Positions 16,117 through 24,830 of a stretch of 50,298 nt of DNA are shown one piece after another; position 1 is the first letter of the stretch; each line of letters starts with the position of its first letter. This DNA is from an uncultured Clostridia bacterium (GTDB lineage: Bacteria; Bacillota; Clostridia; Christensenellales; Borkfalkiaceae), in contig CALVWR010000013.1 in NCBI GenBank assembly GCA_944367565.1, forward strand, positions 1-50,298. Direction: 5' to 3'. The translations under genes and the position numbers were made by a program. Under the pieces are notes generated by a model. That model was not told where the DNA came from and did no database searches. It saw only the letters and a program-made list of their open reading frames with translations.

Positions 16117-16143
16117 TCAGCACTCTAACGCCTCAAGTGCCAA
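16117..16143 (-). promoter_or_regulatory. CIRCE operator for HrcA
   Basis: On the minus strand it reads TTGGCACTT, a 9-bp spacer, then GAGTGCTGA. This matches the CIRCE consensus TTAGCACTC-N9-GAGTGCTAA at 7 of 9 and 8 of 9 positions. It lies 12 bp downstream of the -10 box. A further half-site, TTAGCACTT on the plus strand, occurs at 16094-16102. Confidence 0.9.
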
Positions 16144-16154
16144 CTTTCGAGATA

Positions 16155-16183
16155 ATTTTACATCTATTATAGATCGTTGTCAA
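16155..16183 (-). promoter_or_regulatory. promoter of the hrcA operon
   Basis: On the minus strand TTGACA (16178-16183) and TAAAAT (16155-16160) are 17 bp apart, with the CIRCE element immediately downstream, so bound HrcA would block initiation or escape. Confidence 0.85.
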
Positions 16184-16271
16184 GCGTTTTATGCAAAATT
16201 TATAAAATTTTTTTTGTATTTTCTGCGGCGTAACGGATGGGCGGTAATTTTACCCGCGCGGAATTTTTTTA

Positions 16272-16300
16272 TTGACAATCCTCCCCTTTTTTCTTATACT
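16272..16300 (+). promoter_or_regulatory. promoter with start codon at the predicted +1 (leaderless)
   Basis: TTGACA (16272-16277), 17 bp and TATACT (16295-16300) form a near-perfect sigma-A promoter. The ATG of the next gene begins only 8 bases past the -10 box, so the transcript would start at or within a base or two of the start codon and carry no ribosome-binding site. Confidence 0.75.
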
Positions 16301-16307
16301 TAACAGT

Positions 16308-16825
16308 ATGAATAAAAAGAAGAGAATCTGCGAAAAACCGCAGGTTATCGCTCTGCGGTATAAAAAGTTTATGCGTTTCGTCGCACCGTTCGTCGTGATT
16401 TTGTCGATCGTGTATTTTGCCGTGATTGCGCCCTTATACCGGCGCGGCGATATGGGCTTAAATTTTGGATTTTCACCTTCATCATCGTGTGCCTGGTGTT
16501 TTTCTTTTTTTGTTTTCTGTTCACGCCGAAAACGGCCATAACCAAGGAGGGCGAAACGCTTGTTTTGCATAAATTCTGGCGTAAAAAAGTCATTCCCCTC
16601 GACGCGATCCAATACGTTTCCTTCGATGAGATCGGCACGCTTCGGACAAGGGACTGGGAATTGAGCGATTATCTGATCGTGAAAAACGATATCCGCACGC
16701 TCTGGATCATCTACCGCGAAAACGGAACGGAGAAAAAAGAGTTTACAGTCCTGTGCGAAAACGCTACCGCCGCCGCAATTTCCATTGAAACCCTTCTCGA
16801 AAAGCGGAAAGCGGGCGGAAAATGA
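16308..16825 (+). CDS. PH-domain-like membrane protein, interrupted by a frame change
   Basis: The first 53 codons (frame starting at 16308) give a basic N-terminus and a membrane helix (FVAPFVVILSIVYFAVIAPL). The sense then moves to the -1 frame at about 16460-16466: the second frame supplies another membrane helix (FWIFTFIIVCLVFFFFCFLF) and a bPH/YdbT-like domain (KEGETLVLHKFWRKKVIPLD, then DAIQYVSFDEIG). Without a shift the first frame ends at 16541 after 77 residues; with a -1 shift the product is 172 residues. The switch point is A-AAT-TTT, a canonical slippery heptamer in the correct phase. A one-base deletion or sequencing error explains it equally well. No ribosome-binding site is seen; the promoter implies a leaderless mRNA. 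Function is unknown. Confidence 0.6.
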
Positions 16826-16984
16826 TGTTTTTGCAGGCAGGCAACGGCGGCGGGACTTGAAAACCTGATCTCTGAAATATACCCCTGCGCGCGATCGGCG
16901 CGCACGCGAAGAGCGCGAAAATCCGCGCGCATGCTTATACAAAACAAAGAAAACGCTTATGCGGAATTCCGCACAAAACGCTCG

Positions 16985-17035
16985 GATATGAAAGCGCGCC
17001 CCGCGGCAATCTGCCGCGAGGCGCGCTTTCGTATA
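16985..17035. repeat. long GC-rich hairpin between convergent genes
   Basis: AAAGCGCGCC (16991-17000) pairs with GGCGCGCTTT (17020-17029), and inside it CGCGGCA pairs with TGCCGCG around ATC. The stem is about 17 bp with one mismatch and can extend outward. There is no T-run on either side, so it is not a classical terminator. Together with the next terminator it fills the 330-bp gene-free gap from 16826 to 17158. Confidence 0.65.
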
Positions 17036-17069
17036 AGCAAAATATGCGCGTAAACTTGAAAATTTTGCG

Positions 17070-17107
17070 AAAAAAATGCACCGCGCGGATTTTTCCGCGC
17101 GGTGTGC
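17070..17107 (-). terminator. terminator of the dnaE-pfkA-pfp transcript
   Basis: On the minus strand GCACACCGCGCGGA pairs with TCCGCGCGGTGC around a four-base loop and is followed by ATTTTTTT. Confidence 0.9.
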
Positions 17108-17171
17108 AATGCAATTCGAAAACGGTTATTCCTCTTCCGCAATGCAATTCGTAAACGGTTATTTCTTCTCC
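17106..17171 (-). repeat. 33-bp tandem duplication covering the pfp stop codon
   Basis: The segments 17106-17138 and 17139-17171 are near-identical (both start GCAATGCAATTCG, then AAACGGTTATT). The right copy holds the last codons and the TAA of the pfp gene; the left copy repeats that stop in the same frame 33 bp later, just before the terminator. Confidence 0.85.
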
Positions 17172-18406
17172 ACGAGGATCTTTTTAAGATGCGCAAACCG
17201 CGGCAGACTGTCCTCCAGCGGCGCTTTCGCCTCCCCCTGAATGAGGGGCATGGCGTACTTCACGTATTCGTCGGAAATGTTCGTGCCGTTATCGGTGATC
17301 CATTCGAGGGGAACTTTCTTTTCGGTGTTCGCCGCAAGTTCCAGCGGCAGCAGTTTGTATTCGATCTCGTATTTGTCGCCCGCCTTCCTTTCGTAGCAGA
17401 CCATCTTGTCGGTCTCGCCGGCGACCGCCGCTTCCACCGCCTTTCTGCCCGCCGTAAAGGTTTCTTCCACGTCGGTTTTGGAAGCGAGATGCGCGCCGCA
17501 ACGCTGCATCAGGCTGAGCTCGATGCCGCGGGTTTTGAAACCCGTCTTTTCCTTGATGATATTCGCAAGCGTCGTCGCCACGCCGCCGAGCTGCGCATGA
17601 CCGAAGCTGTCGCGCGCGCCCTCGGAAACGAGTTCGCAGATCAGCTTGCCGTTTTCGTCGTGAATCCCTTCGGAAACGACGGCAATACATTTATTGTTGT
17701 TCTTTTCGCAGACTTTTTTCACGTCCTCGACGAACTTCTCGACGCTGAAGGGAACTTCCGGCAGATAGATGAGGTCTGCGCCGAGGCCCTTGACGTTGGC
17801 GAGTTTCGCCGAAGCCGTCAGCCAGCCGGCGTTTCTGCCCATCGCCTCGATGACGCATACCATCGGGGTATCGTAAACTTTCGCGTCGAGGTTGATTTCC
17901 ATGATCGTGGTGGCGATATAGCGCGCCGCCGAGCCGTAACCGGGGCAGTGATCGGTGCCGAAGAGATCGTTGTCGATGGTCTTGGGCACGCCGATAACGT
18001 TACAATCGTAACCGGATTTCTGCAGATATTTGGAAATCTTGTTGCAGGTATCCATGGAATCGTTCCCGCCGTTATACATAAAATAACGCACGTTGTACTT
18101 TTTGAAAACTTCCAGAATCCGTTTGTAATCGGTATCGTCCACGGCGGCGTCTTTCAGCTTGTAACGCACGGAGCCGAGCGCCGAAGACGGCGTATACTTG
18201 AGAAGTTCGAGTTCCTTTCTGTCCTCTTTGCCCATATCGTAGAATTTTTCATCTAATACGCCGCGAATCCCGTTCGCCGCACCGTAAACCGCGGTGATGG
18301 CGTCGCTCTCCAAAGCAGCGGTAAAAACGCCCGCCGCACTGCTGTTGATGACGGACGTGGGACCGCCCGACTGCGCAAAAACCAACGCGCCCTTCAAATT
18401 TTTCAT
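17159..18406 (-). CDS. pfp: 6-phosphofructokinase, probably pyrophosphate-dependent
   Basis: This 415-residue cytoplasmic enzyme phosphorylates fructose 6-phosphate to the 1,6-bisphosphate, the committed glycolytic step. Two residues that set phosphoryl donor choice point to PPi: GGNDSMDT has Asp where ATP enzymes have the second Gly of GGDGS, and PKTIDND has Lys where ATP enzymes have Gly (PGTIDND). MGRNAGWLTA also fits the PPi type. The PPi reaction is reversible. The start at 18406 has AGGAG 7 bp upstream. It follows an ATP-type pfkA by 64 bp in the same operon. Donor specificity is inferred from motifs. Confidence 0.88.
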   Translation of the reverse strand: MKNLKGALVFAQSGGPTSVINSSAAGVFTAALESDAITAVYGAANGIRGVLDEKFYDMGKEDRKELELLKYTPSSALGSVRYKLKDAAVDDTDYKRILEVFKKYNVRYFMYNGGNDSMDTCNKISKYLQKSGYDCNVIGVPKTIDNDLFGTDHCPGYGSAARYIATTIMEINLDAKVYDTPMVCVIEAMGRNAGWLTASAKLANVKGLGADLIYLPEVPFSVEKFVEDVKKVCEKNNNKCIAVVSEGIHDENGKLICELVSEGARDSFGHAQLGGVATTLANIIKEKTGFKTRGIELSLMQRCGAHLASKTDVEETFTAGRKAVEAAVAGETDKMVCYERKAGDKYEIEYKLLPLELAANTEKKVPLEWITDNGTNISDEYVKYAMPLIQGEAKAPLEDSLPRFAHLKKILVEKK

Positions 18407-18470
18407 ACTGTTCTCCTTGTCTGTATATAATGTATATAATTTTTTTGCCGATTTCAAAAAATGTTCCGAT

Positions 18471-19436
18471 TTACAATCCCAAAATCTTGGATGTTTCGTA
18501 GAGGTCTCTGTCGAAATGCTTTTCCGCCGCAAAGACTTCGTCGAAAGGAACGGTGATCACCTTATTGTGACGGATGCCTACCGCGCAGCTTTCGGTTTTC
18601 GCGTCGCGAAGCACATCCACCGCCTTCACGCCGAATTTTCCCGCGAGGATACGGTCCGCCATCGACGGGGAACCGCCGCGCTGAATATGTCCCAGAACGG
18701 TCACTTTCGGATCGATGCCCGTCTTTTCCTTGATCGCGGCGCAGATTTCGTCGCGTTTGCCCGCGCCTTCCGCCAGCACGATCATGTTGGAGGTCTTGCC
18801 GCGCATCCGGCTTTTTCTGATCGACGAAGCGATCTCGTCGAGATCGAAGGGAACTTCCGGCACGAGAACGTATTCCGCGCCGCCCGCGACGCCGGCGTAC
18901 AGCGCGATGTCGCCGCAACGACGGCCCATCACTTCGAGAAGGGAAACCCTGTCGTGCGAGGTCATGGTGTCGCGCAGATTATTCATCGCCCAAAGCACCG
19001 TATTGACCGCCGAATCGAAACCGAGCGTATAATCGGTATAGGCGAGATCGTTGTCGATGGTTCCGGGAATCCCGACCATTTTCACTCCGAAATTCTGCCA
19101 CAGATCGACCGCGCCGCGGAACGTACCGTCCCCGCCGATGGCGACGACCCCTTCGATCCCGTACGCGGACAGCGTTTCCGCCGCCCGACGCTGTCCTTCG
19201 ATTTCCACGAATTCGGGACATCTTGCCGTTTTCAGAAACGTACCGCCCTTATGAATCAGACCGGATACCGAACGCGTTTCCATCCGCGTCAGGTTGCCGT
19301 CGATCAGACCTGCCCAGCCGCGCTCTACTCCGTAAACGTCGATATTATAATAAAGCGCCGTTCTCACAACTGCCCTGATACAGGCATTCATCCCGGGGGC
19401 ATCCCCCCCGCTCGTCAAAACCGCAATCTTTTTCAT
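18471..19436 (-). CDS. pfkA: ATP-dependent 6-phosphofructokinase PfkA
   Basis: This 321-residue enzyme opens with MKKIAVLTSGGDAPGMNACI and carries GGDGTF (ATP-type Gly), PGTIDND with its catalytic Asp, LLEVMGRRCGDIALYAG, and the allosteric/substrate region LGHIQRGGSPSMADR. All indicate the ATP-using, allosterically controlled bacterial PFK. GGGAGA lies 7 bp before the ATG. It lies 101 bp downstream of dnaE across an AT-rich gap in which no convincing -35/-10 pair was found. dnaE followed by pfkA is a common Bacillota arrangement. Confidence 0.97.
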   Translation of the reverse strand: MKKIAVLTSGGDAPGMNACIRAVVRTALYYNIDVYGVERGWAGLIDGNLTRMETRSVSGLIHKGGTFLKTARCPEFVEIEGQRRAAETLSAYGIEGVVAIGGDGTFRGAVDLWQNFGVKMVGIPGTIDNDLAYTDYTLGFDSAVNTVLWAMNNLRDTMTSHDRVSLLEVMGRRCGDIALYAGVAGGAEYVLVPEVPFDLDEIASSIRKSRMRGKTSNMIVLAEGAGKRDEICAAIKEKTGIDPKVTVLGHIQRGGSPSMADRILAGKFGVKAVDVLRDAKTESCAVGIRHNKVITVPFDEVFAAEKHFDRDLYETSKILGL

Positions 19437-19537
19437 GTCCGTTCTCCCGCGTCAAATTTTTTTCAAAGTCATTTTATCATAAATTTACGCAAAATAAAAG
19501 CGCATTGATGTATATTTTTGAATTTTAACTTTACATT

Positions 19538-22500
19538 TTAGGATTTTTTCCGGAAAAATACGATCTCCTTCTCGCTCAGAATCCCTTTCAGTTCGGTAAG
19601 AAGCCCTTCGCAGCGGCGAACCTTATTTTTAATCCCGTAATTTTTCCCTTCCTTATTGATGATCACCCCGATCTCCCCTTCGTAACTCGCGACGATATCG
19701 AGAATTTCGTCCAACAGATCTTTTTTATCGTCGGGAATGATCAGACCCAGATATTCTTTCTCCGCACCCGGCTTCTTTTCCCTGACGGAAAGCTCGTATT
19801 TTTCAAGTTTATCGGCGACGATCTGCACGTCGTTTTCCTTGATCTGCAGTCGTCCGCTCACCTTCACGATCTCTTCTTCGACGAGCAGATTTTTATTGAC
19901 TTCGTAATTTTTCGGAAAAAACACGCAATCGATCTGACCGTAAATATCCTCCAGCCGGATCACGCCCATATTGTCGCCTTTCTTCGTGGTTTTCCGCGCC
20001 GCCGAAACGATGATCCCGCCGACCGTCACATACGCGCCGTCCTTGATCTCGGTATACGTTCTGTTGCCGTCCTCGTCCTCGTCGTAATACTCGAGAAGCG
20101 ACGTATTGAAGCCCGTATCGGAAAACGCGGCGAGATAATCACTGAGCGGATGCCCCGTAACATATACGCCCAGCACCGCTTTTTCCTTGGAGAGTTTTAC
20201 CTGCGAAGGATATTCCCCCAGATTCGGATATTTTACGGTAAAGGCGTCGTCCTCCTTGATGAAATCGCCGAACAGACTCATCTGCATACTGTTCTTCTGC
20301 TTGTTGATGGCGGCAGCCCTGTCGAGGACTTCCTCAAATACGGCGATATTTTGCGCCCTGGTATGTCCAAGAGAATCGAACGCGCCGGCATAGATGAGAT
20401 TTTCCACCAAACGTTTATTGAGCCCCAACGGCGTACAGCGCATGGCGAAGTCCTCCAGACTTTTGAATGCACCGTTTTGCCTGCGCTCTTCCACGATGGA
20501 CTCGATGATGTTTTCCCCCACGTTTTTGATGGCGGCGAGTCCGAAGCGGATTCCCTTGTCCTCACAGCGGAATTCCCCTACGCTCTTATTGATGTCGGGC
20601 GGATAGACCGGAACGTTGCGCGATCTGAGATACATGAGATATTTCGTGATCTCTTCGATCTTGGTGATGCGGTTGTTGAGAATCGCCGCGAGGAACTGAT
20701 TGGGATAATATTTCTTCAGAAACGCCGTCTGATACGCGAGTACGGCATACGCCGCGGCGTGCGATTTGTTGAAAGCGTATTTTGCGAAATCCGCCATACG
20801 GTCGAAGATCTTCGTCGCAACTTCTTCCGGCACGCCGCGCGCGACGGCGCCGTCGATCTTTCTCCCCTTGTCGTCCACGCCGCCGTAAACGAAGATCTTT
20901 TTCTGCCGCTCCATTTCGTCTACGTTCTTTTTCCCCATGGCGCGGCGCACGATGTCCGCCTGCCCGAAGGAAAAACCGCCGAGATTGCGGCACACTTCCA
21001 TGACCTGTTCCTGATAGATCATGACGCCGTAAGAATTGGAAAGAATGGGTTCCATCAGCGGATGATCGTATACGATGGACTTCGGATTGTGCTTATAGCG
21101 GATATAATCTGGAATGGAATCCATCGGACCGGGACGGTAGAGGGAAATTCCCGCGATGATGTCTTCAAAGGTCGTCGGCTTCAGATCGCGCATGAAGCGT
21201 TTCATGCCCGGACTTTCCAGCTGAAACACCGCGTCGGTATCTCCCGCGCCGATGAGTTCGTAGGTTCCCGGATCCTCGTAGCCGAGTTCGTGGAAATCGA
21301 TGACCCTTCCGGTCGTTTCCTGCACATAGGTCACCGCTTTTTTGACGTCGGTCAGCGTGATGAGCCCTAAAAAGTCCATCTTCAGCATGCCGAGCTGTTC
21401 CACCTGTTTCATGTTGAACTGCGTGGTGATATCCTCGCCGTTCCGTTGCAGAGGGACGTTATCGGCGATGGGCTTCGCACAGATGACCACCCCCGCCGCG
21501 TGCATGGAAGTGTTGCGCGGCAGACCTTCCACCCGGATGGCGACGTCGATGATCTTGCGGAGATTCGGATCTTCGTCATAAAGTTCCTTCAGTTCCCTCA
21601 CGCCGACGTTTTCCCCGTCTTTGGTCAGCTTCAGTCCGAGGCTTTCCTCGATGGTGGACTTGCCGTCCATCAGCTTCGTGATCCTGTCCACGTCGGAATA
21701 CGGAATACGGAATACCCGCCCCACGTCCTTGATGGCGGCCTTTGCCTTCAGCATACCGAAGGTCACGATCTGCGCCACCTTGTCCGAACCGTACTTGCGG
21801 CGCACGTACTCCACGACCTCGCCGCGCCGTTCATCGGAAAAGTCGATGTCGAAGTCGGGCATACTGACGCGCTCGATGTTCAAAAACCGCTCGAAAACCA
21901 GCGAGTATTTCAATGGATCGACGTCGGTAATGCCCACGCTGTATGCGATGATGCTCGAAACGCCGCTCCCCCGTCCCGCACCGACGGGAATGCCCACGCT
22001 CTTGGCGTAATTGATAAAATCCCATACGATCAGATAATAGTCGATATACCCCATCGTATGGATCGTTTCCAGCTCGTAATCGAAGCGCTGACGGATCTCG
22101 TCGGTGATCACGGGATAGCGTTTTTTCAGACCCTCTTCCGCCAGCCCCTTCAGAAAATCGTATGACGATTGCCCGTTTTCCGGCGTATATCCCGGAATCA
22201 GACTGTTGTCGCGGATGGGTTCGCATTTGGCGTTCAGATCGAACACCTCTTCCTCCGCGCACTTTTCGGCAATTTCCAGCGTCGTTGCCAGCGCGTCGGG
22301 CAGGTCGGGAAACACCGCCGCCATTTCCTCCGCCGATTTCATGTACATCTGATCGGAATTCATCTTCATGCGGTTGGGATCGTCCATCGTCTTCTTCGTG
22401 CTGATACACATCACCACATCCTGAATTTCCGCGTCCGCCCGCTCGGCATAATGCACGTCATTCGTGGCGACCAGCTTGATCCCCGTCTCTTTGGATAAAC

Positions 22501-23062
22501 GGATCAGCATCGGATTGATGTATTTTTGCTCCTCCAATCCGTGATCCTGTATTTCCAGATAAAAATCCTCTCCGAAGACCTCTTTCATGGAGAGCGCAAA
22601 CTTCTTCGCGCCTTCGTAATCGTTGCGGAGCAGCAGCTTCGCCACCCGCCCCGCAAGACACGCCGAAAGACACACCAGCCCTTCGGAATGTTGCTTCAAA
22701 AGCGTATAATCGATCCTCGGCTTATAATAGAATCCGTCCACATAGGCGATGGAATCGAGTTTGATCAGATTTTTATAGCCTTTTTTGTTCTTGCAAAGCA
22801 AAATGAGATGATCCGTTTCATCCCGTCCCGCCTTGTTCATATAATCGTCGCAGGCATACATCTCACAGCCGATGATCGCCTGCATCCCCAGCTTCTTCCC
22901 CTCTTCCGCAAAGGTCAGCGTGCCGAACATATTTCCGTGATCGGTGATCGCCACCGCTTTCATTCCCTTCGCCTTCGCAACTTTGAAAACTTCCTTGAGC
23001 CGCGTGGCGCCGTCCAGAAGAGAATATTCGGTATGTAAATGTAAATGTACAAATTCGCTCAT
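19538..23062 (-). CDS. dnaE: DNA polymerase III alpha subunit DnaE
   Basis: This 1174-residue replicative polymerase subunit has an N-terminal PHP domain (HLHLHTEYSLLDGATRLKEV), the palm active site in MPDFDIDFSDERRGEVVEY, fingers and beta-binding region, a helix-hairpin-helix (LVENLIYAGAFDSLG) and a C-terminal OB-fold (ITVGG-like strand VTVGGIIVSAARKTTKKGD). Length and order fit DnaE1. In Bacillota it works beside PolC, for example in extending primers. The start lies about 50 bp after whiA, and the gene is in the murB-PHP-whiA-dnaE-pfkA-pfp string. Confidence 0.97.
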   Translation of the reverse strand: MSEFVHLHLHTEYSLLDGATRLKEVFKVAKAKGMKAVAITDHGNMFGTLTFAEEGKKLGMQAIIGCEMYACDDYMNKAGRDETDHLILLCKNKKGYKNLIKLDSIAYVDGFYYKPRIDYTLLKQHSEGLVCLSACLAGRVAKLLLRNDYEGAKKFALSMKEVFGEDFYLEIQDHGLEEQKYINPMLIRLSKETGIKLVATNDVHYAERADAEIQDVVMCISTKKTMDDPNRMKMNSDQMYMKSAEEMAAVFPDLPDALATTLEIAEKCAEEEVFDLNAKCEPIRDNSLIPGYTPENGQSSYDFLKGLAEEGLKKRYPVITDEIRQRFDYELETIHTMGYIDYYLIVWDFINYAKSVGIPVGAGRGSGVSSIIAYSVGITDVDPLKYSLVFERFLNIERVSMPDFDIDFSDERRGEVVEYVRRKYGSDKVAQIVTFGMLKAKAAIKDVGRVFRIPYSDVDRITKLMDGKSTIEESLGLKLTKDGENVGVRELKELYDEDPNLRKIIDVAIRVEGLPRNTSMHAAGVVICAKPIADNVPLQRNGEDITTQFNMKQVEQLGMLKMDFLGLITLTDVKKAVTYVQETTGRVIDFHELGYEDPGTYELIGAGDTDAVFQLESPGMKRFMRDLKPTTFEDIIAGISLYRPGPMDSIPDYIRYKHNPKSIVYDHPLMEPILSNSYGVMIYQEQVMEVCRNLGGFSFGQADIVRRAMGKKNVDEMERQKKIFVYGGVDDKGRKIDGAVARGVPEEVATKIFDRMADFAKYAFNKSHAAAYAVLAYQTAFLKKYYPNQFLAAILNNRITKIEEITKYLMYLRSRNVPVYPPDINKSVGEFRCEDKGIRFGLAAIKNVGENIIESIVEERRQNGAFKSLEDFAMRCTPLGLNKRLVENLIYAGAFDSLGHTRAQNIAVFEEVLDRAAAINKQKNSMQMSLFGDFIKEDDAFTVKYPNLGEYPSQVKLSKEKAVLGVYVTGHPLSDYLAAFSDTGFNTSLLEYYDEDEDGNRTYTEIKDGAYVTVGGIIVSAARKTTKKGDNMGVIRLEDIYGQIDCVFFPKNYEVNKNLLVEEEIVKVSGRLQIKENDVQIVADKLEKYELSVREKKPGAEKEYLGLIIPDDKKDLLDEILDIVASYEGEIGVIINKEGKNYGIKNKVRRCEGLLTELKGILSEKEIVFFRKKS

Positions 23063-23109
23063 CTTATCTTATCCGTTTGTTCCGTAACCCTTCTTTCGTT
23101 GCCGTATCG

Positions 23110-24057
23110 TCAACGGTTCTCTCTTTCGTTTCCGCCTTCCCTCTCCAGTTCCGTCAGCCTTCTGAGCCGATGATTTAAACAGCTTTTCGTTATTCCCAAC
23201 CGTTCCGCAAGTTCCTGCAAGGTGTCTTCCGCAAATTCCCGCCGCGCGAGCGCCGTCTCTTTCAGATGTGCGTTCAGCGTATCCAGCTTCCCGCTCGCGA
23301 TCAGCGAATCGATGGCGGCAATCGCTTTTTCCGCCGCGTCCACCTGTTTCGTCACGTTCGCGAGATCGCAGTTCTTCTGTCTGTTCGCATTGGACATCAC
23401 TTCCTTTTCGATCATGATCTCCGTAATCTTAAGCGCCGCTTTCGGCGCACCGATGAACGCGAGAAAATCCTTGATCTCTTCCGCGCTTTTCAGATACGGC
23501 ACAGCCCCCCCGCGCCGCGCCGCGATCTTCGCGTGAAAACCGAGAGAGAGCAACGCGCCTTCCACATCTGCGGCCAACGCGGCGTTAGACAGTGCAAATC
23601 CGAGATGATATCCCGTGGACGATCCCTCTCCGTGGCGCTTGGGAACCGTCAGATTGCCTGCGCCGACAAAAACGCCTTTCAAAAACGCGCGTTTGCTTTC
23701 CGTTCCTTTCAACATCTCCGCCGCGCCGAACTGCACGCCGCTTTCCGAAACGATTCCGAGCGCGGCAAGAATCTTCTCCGCGTCGTCTCCCGCATAGGAA
23801 AACGACAGCCTGTCCCTTTTGTTGAGTGCGTCCGCCCGGATCTTGCCTTCTCCGATATCGCAGCCGAATTCCGTTCGGAACAACTTCGCGGCACACCGGG
23901 CAACCCCCGTGCTTTCGGTGGAAAACTCAAACCCCAGTTTTCCGTCCGTGATGGTCAGCGACCCCGCCGCACGGAGAAACCCCGTCAGATATGCCAAACG
24001 TTCCTCCGCCGGAATCTTTACCGTCAGTTCTTCTTTGACATCGAAAGTAAAACTCAC
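23110..24057 (-). CDS. whiA: DNA-binding regulator WhiA
   Basis: This 315-residue protein combines a degenerate LAGLIDADG homing-endonuclease fold (LTGFLRAAGSLTITDGKLGF) with a C-terminal helix-turn-helix (LQELAERLGITKSCLNHRLR). NRQKNCDLANVTKQVDAA is a strong family signature. WhiA controls sporulation in Actinobacteria and has roles in division and chromosome organisation in Bacillus. It overlaps the PHP gene by 4 bp. In many Bacillota rapZ and yvcK lie directly upstream of whiA; they are missing here and the PHP gene takes their place. Confidence 0.96.
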   Translation of the reverse strand: MSFTFDVKEELTVKIPAEERLAYLTGFLRAAGSLTITDGKLGFEFSTESTGVARCAAKLFRTEFGCDIGEGKIRADALNKRDRLSFSYAGDDAEKILAALGIVSESGVQFGAAEMLKGTESKRAFLKGVFVGAGNLTVPKRHGEGSSTGYHLGFALSNAALAADVEGALLSLGFHAKIAARRGGAVPYLKSAEEIKDFLAFIGAPKAALKITEIMIEKEVMSNANRQKNCDLANVTKQVDAAEKAIAAIDSLIASGKLDTLNAHLKETALARREFAEDTLQELAERLGITKSCLNHRLRRLTELEREGGNERENR

Positions 24058-24830
24058 CCGTTTTTCTCCTTATATTTCCGAAAACGAAAATCCGGCAGTC
24101 TGCCGTCAATATTGTCGATCCGTCTTTCGTCGAGCCCCACGCGGCGGATCAACGCTTCGGCAAGGGAAATTTCTCCCACCCGCGCGGCGGAATGCGCATC
24201 GCTGCCGATCAGAAACCGCACGCTCGTCTTTGCGGCAATGTCCGAAAGTTCTTCGTCCGTCAGATGCGTCTTTTTCGCGTTGATCTCAATATACGTTCCG
24301 TAATCGGCTGCCGCTTTCGCCACCTCTACGGCATCGGAAAAAACGCAGAAATTCAGATGCGAGATCGCATCCACAGGATTTTTTCTGATCACTTCGATAT
24401 ACGTTTTCGTCGTGCGCCGCACCAGCGCATCGGTAGGCTTTATTTTCAGAAAACTCCGCGCGTAGTTCGGAAGATACAGTTTCAGCATCGCGCCTCCGCC
24501 GCAAAGCACGAACTTATGAAATCCCGCAAGAAAAACATCAAAATACGGATAGTATTTTTCCTTCAGATCGGTTTTTCCGCTTTCCGATATGATGTTCGCT
24601 TCGATCCCCGCATAAATTTTCACGCCCGTTTCCTTTTCCGCCGATTTCACGTCGGCTAAAAGACAGGGCAGCTTCCTTTTCTTCAGCCCGAACGCAGGAT
24701 GATTGAATCCGTGATCGGTGATCGCGATCTCTTTCAGTGCGCGTTCCTTCGCCGCAAGCGCATTGTCATAAACGCTGCCCTTCCCGTGCGAATACGTTGT
24801 ATGCGTATGATAATCTGCCGTCAAAATCAT
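24054..24830 (-). CDS. PHP-domain phosphoesterase (YcdX/PHP hydrolase type)
   Basis: This 258-residue metal-dependent phosphoesterase shows the PHP motifs in order: ADYHTHTTYSHGKGSVYDN, IAITDHGFNHP, GIEANI, HLNFC and IGSDAHSAARVG. These supply the His and Asp ligands of a trinuclear metal site. The substrate is unknown; relatives act on sugar or nucleotide phosphates. It shares 4-bp overlaps with murB upstream and whiA downstream, so it is translated with them. The murB-PHP pairing is frequent in Clostridia. Confidence 0.9.
   Translation of the reverse strand: MILTADYHTHTTYSHGKGSVYDNALAAKERALKEIAITDHGFNHPAFGLKKRKLPCLLADVKSAEKETGVKIYAGIEANIISESGKTDLKEKYYPYFDVFLAGFHKFVLCGGGAMLKLYLPNYARSFLKIKPTDALVRRTTKTYIEVIRKNPVDAISHLNFCVFSDAVEVAKAAADYGTYIEINAKKTHLTDEELSDIAAKTSVRFLIGSDAHSAARVGEISLAEALIRRVGLDERRIDNIDGRLPDFRFRKYKEKNG

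Noticed and set aside
20150-21370. 406-residue plus-strand frame inside dnaE
   Set aside because: It lies entirely opposite conserved dnaE coding sequence, with Arg/His-rich unrelated content typical of an antisense frame in GC-rich DNA.
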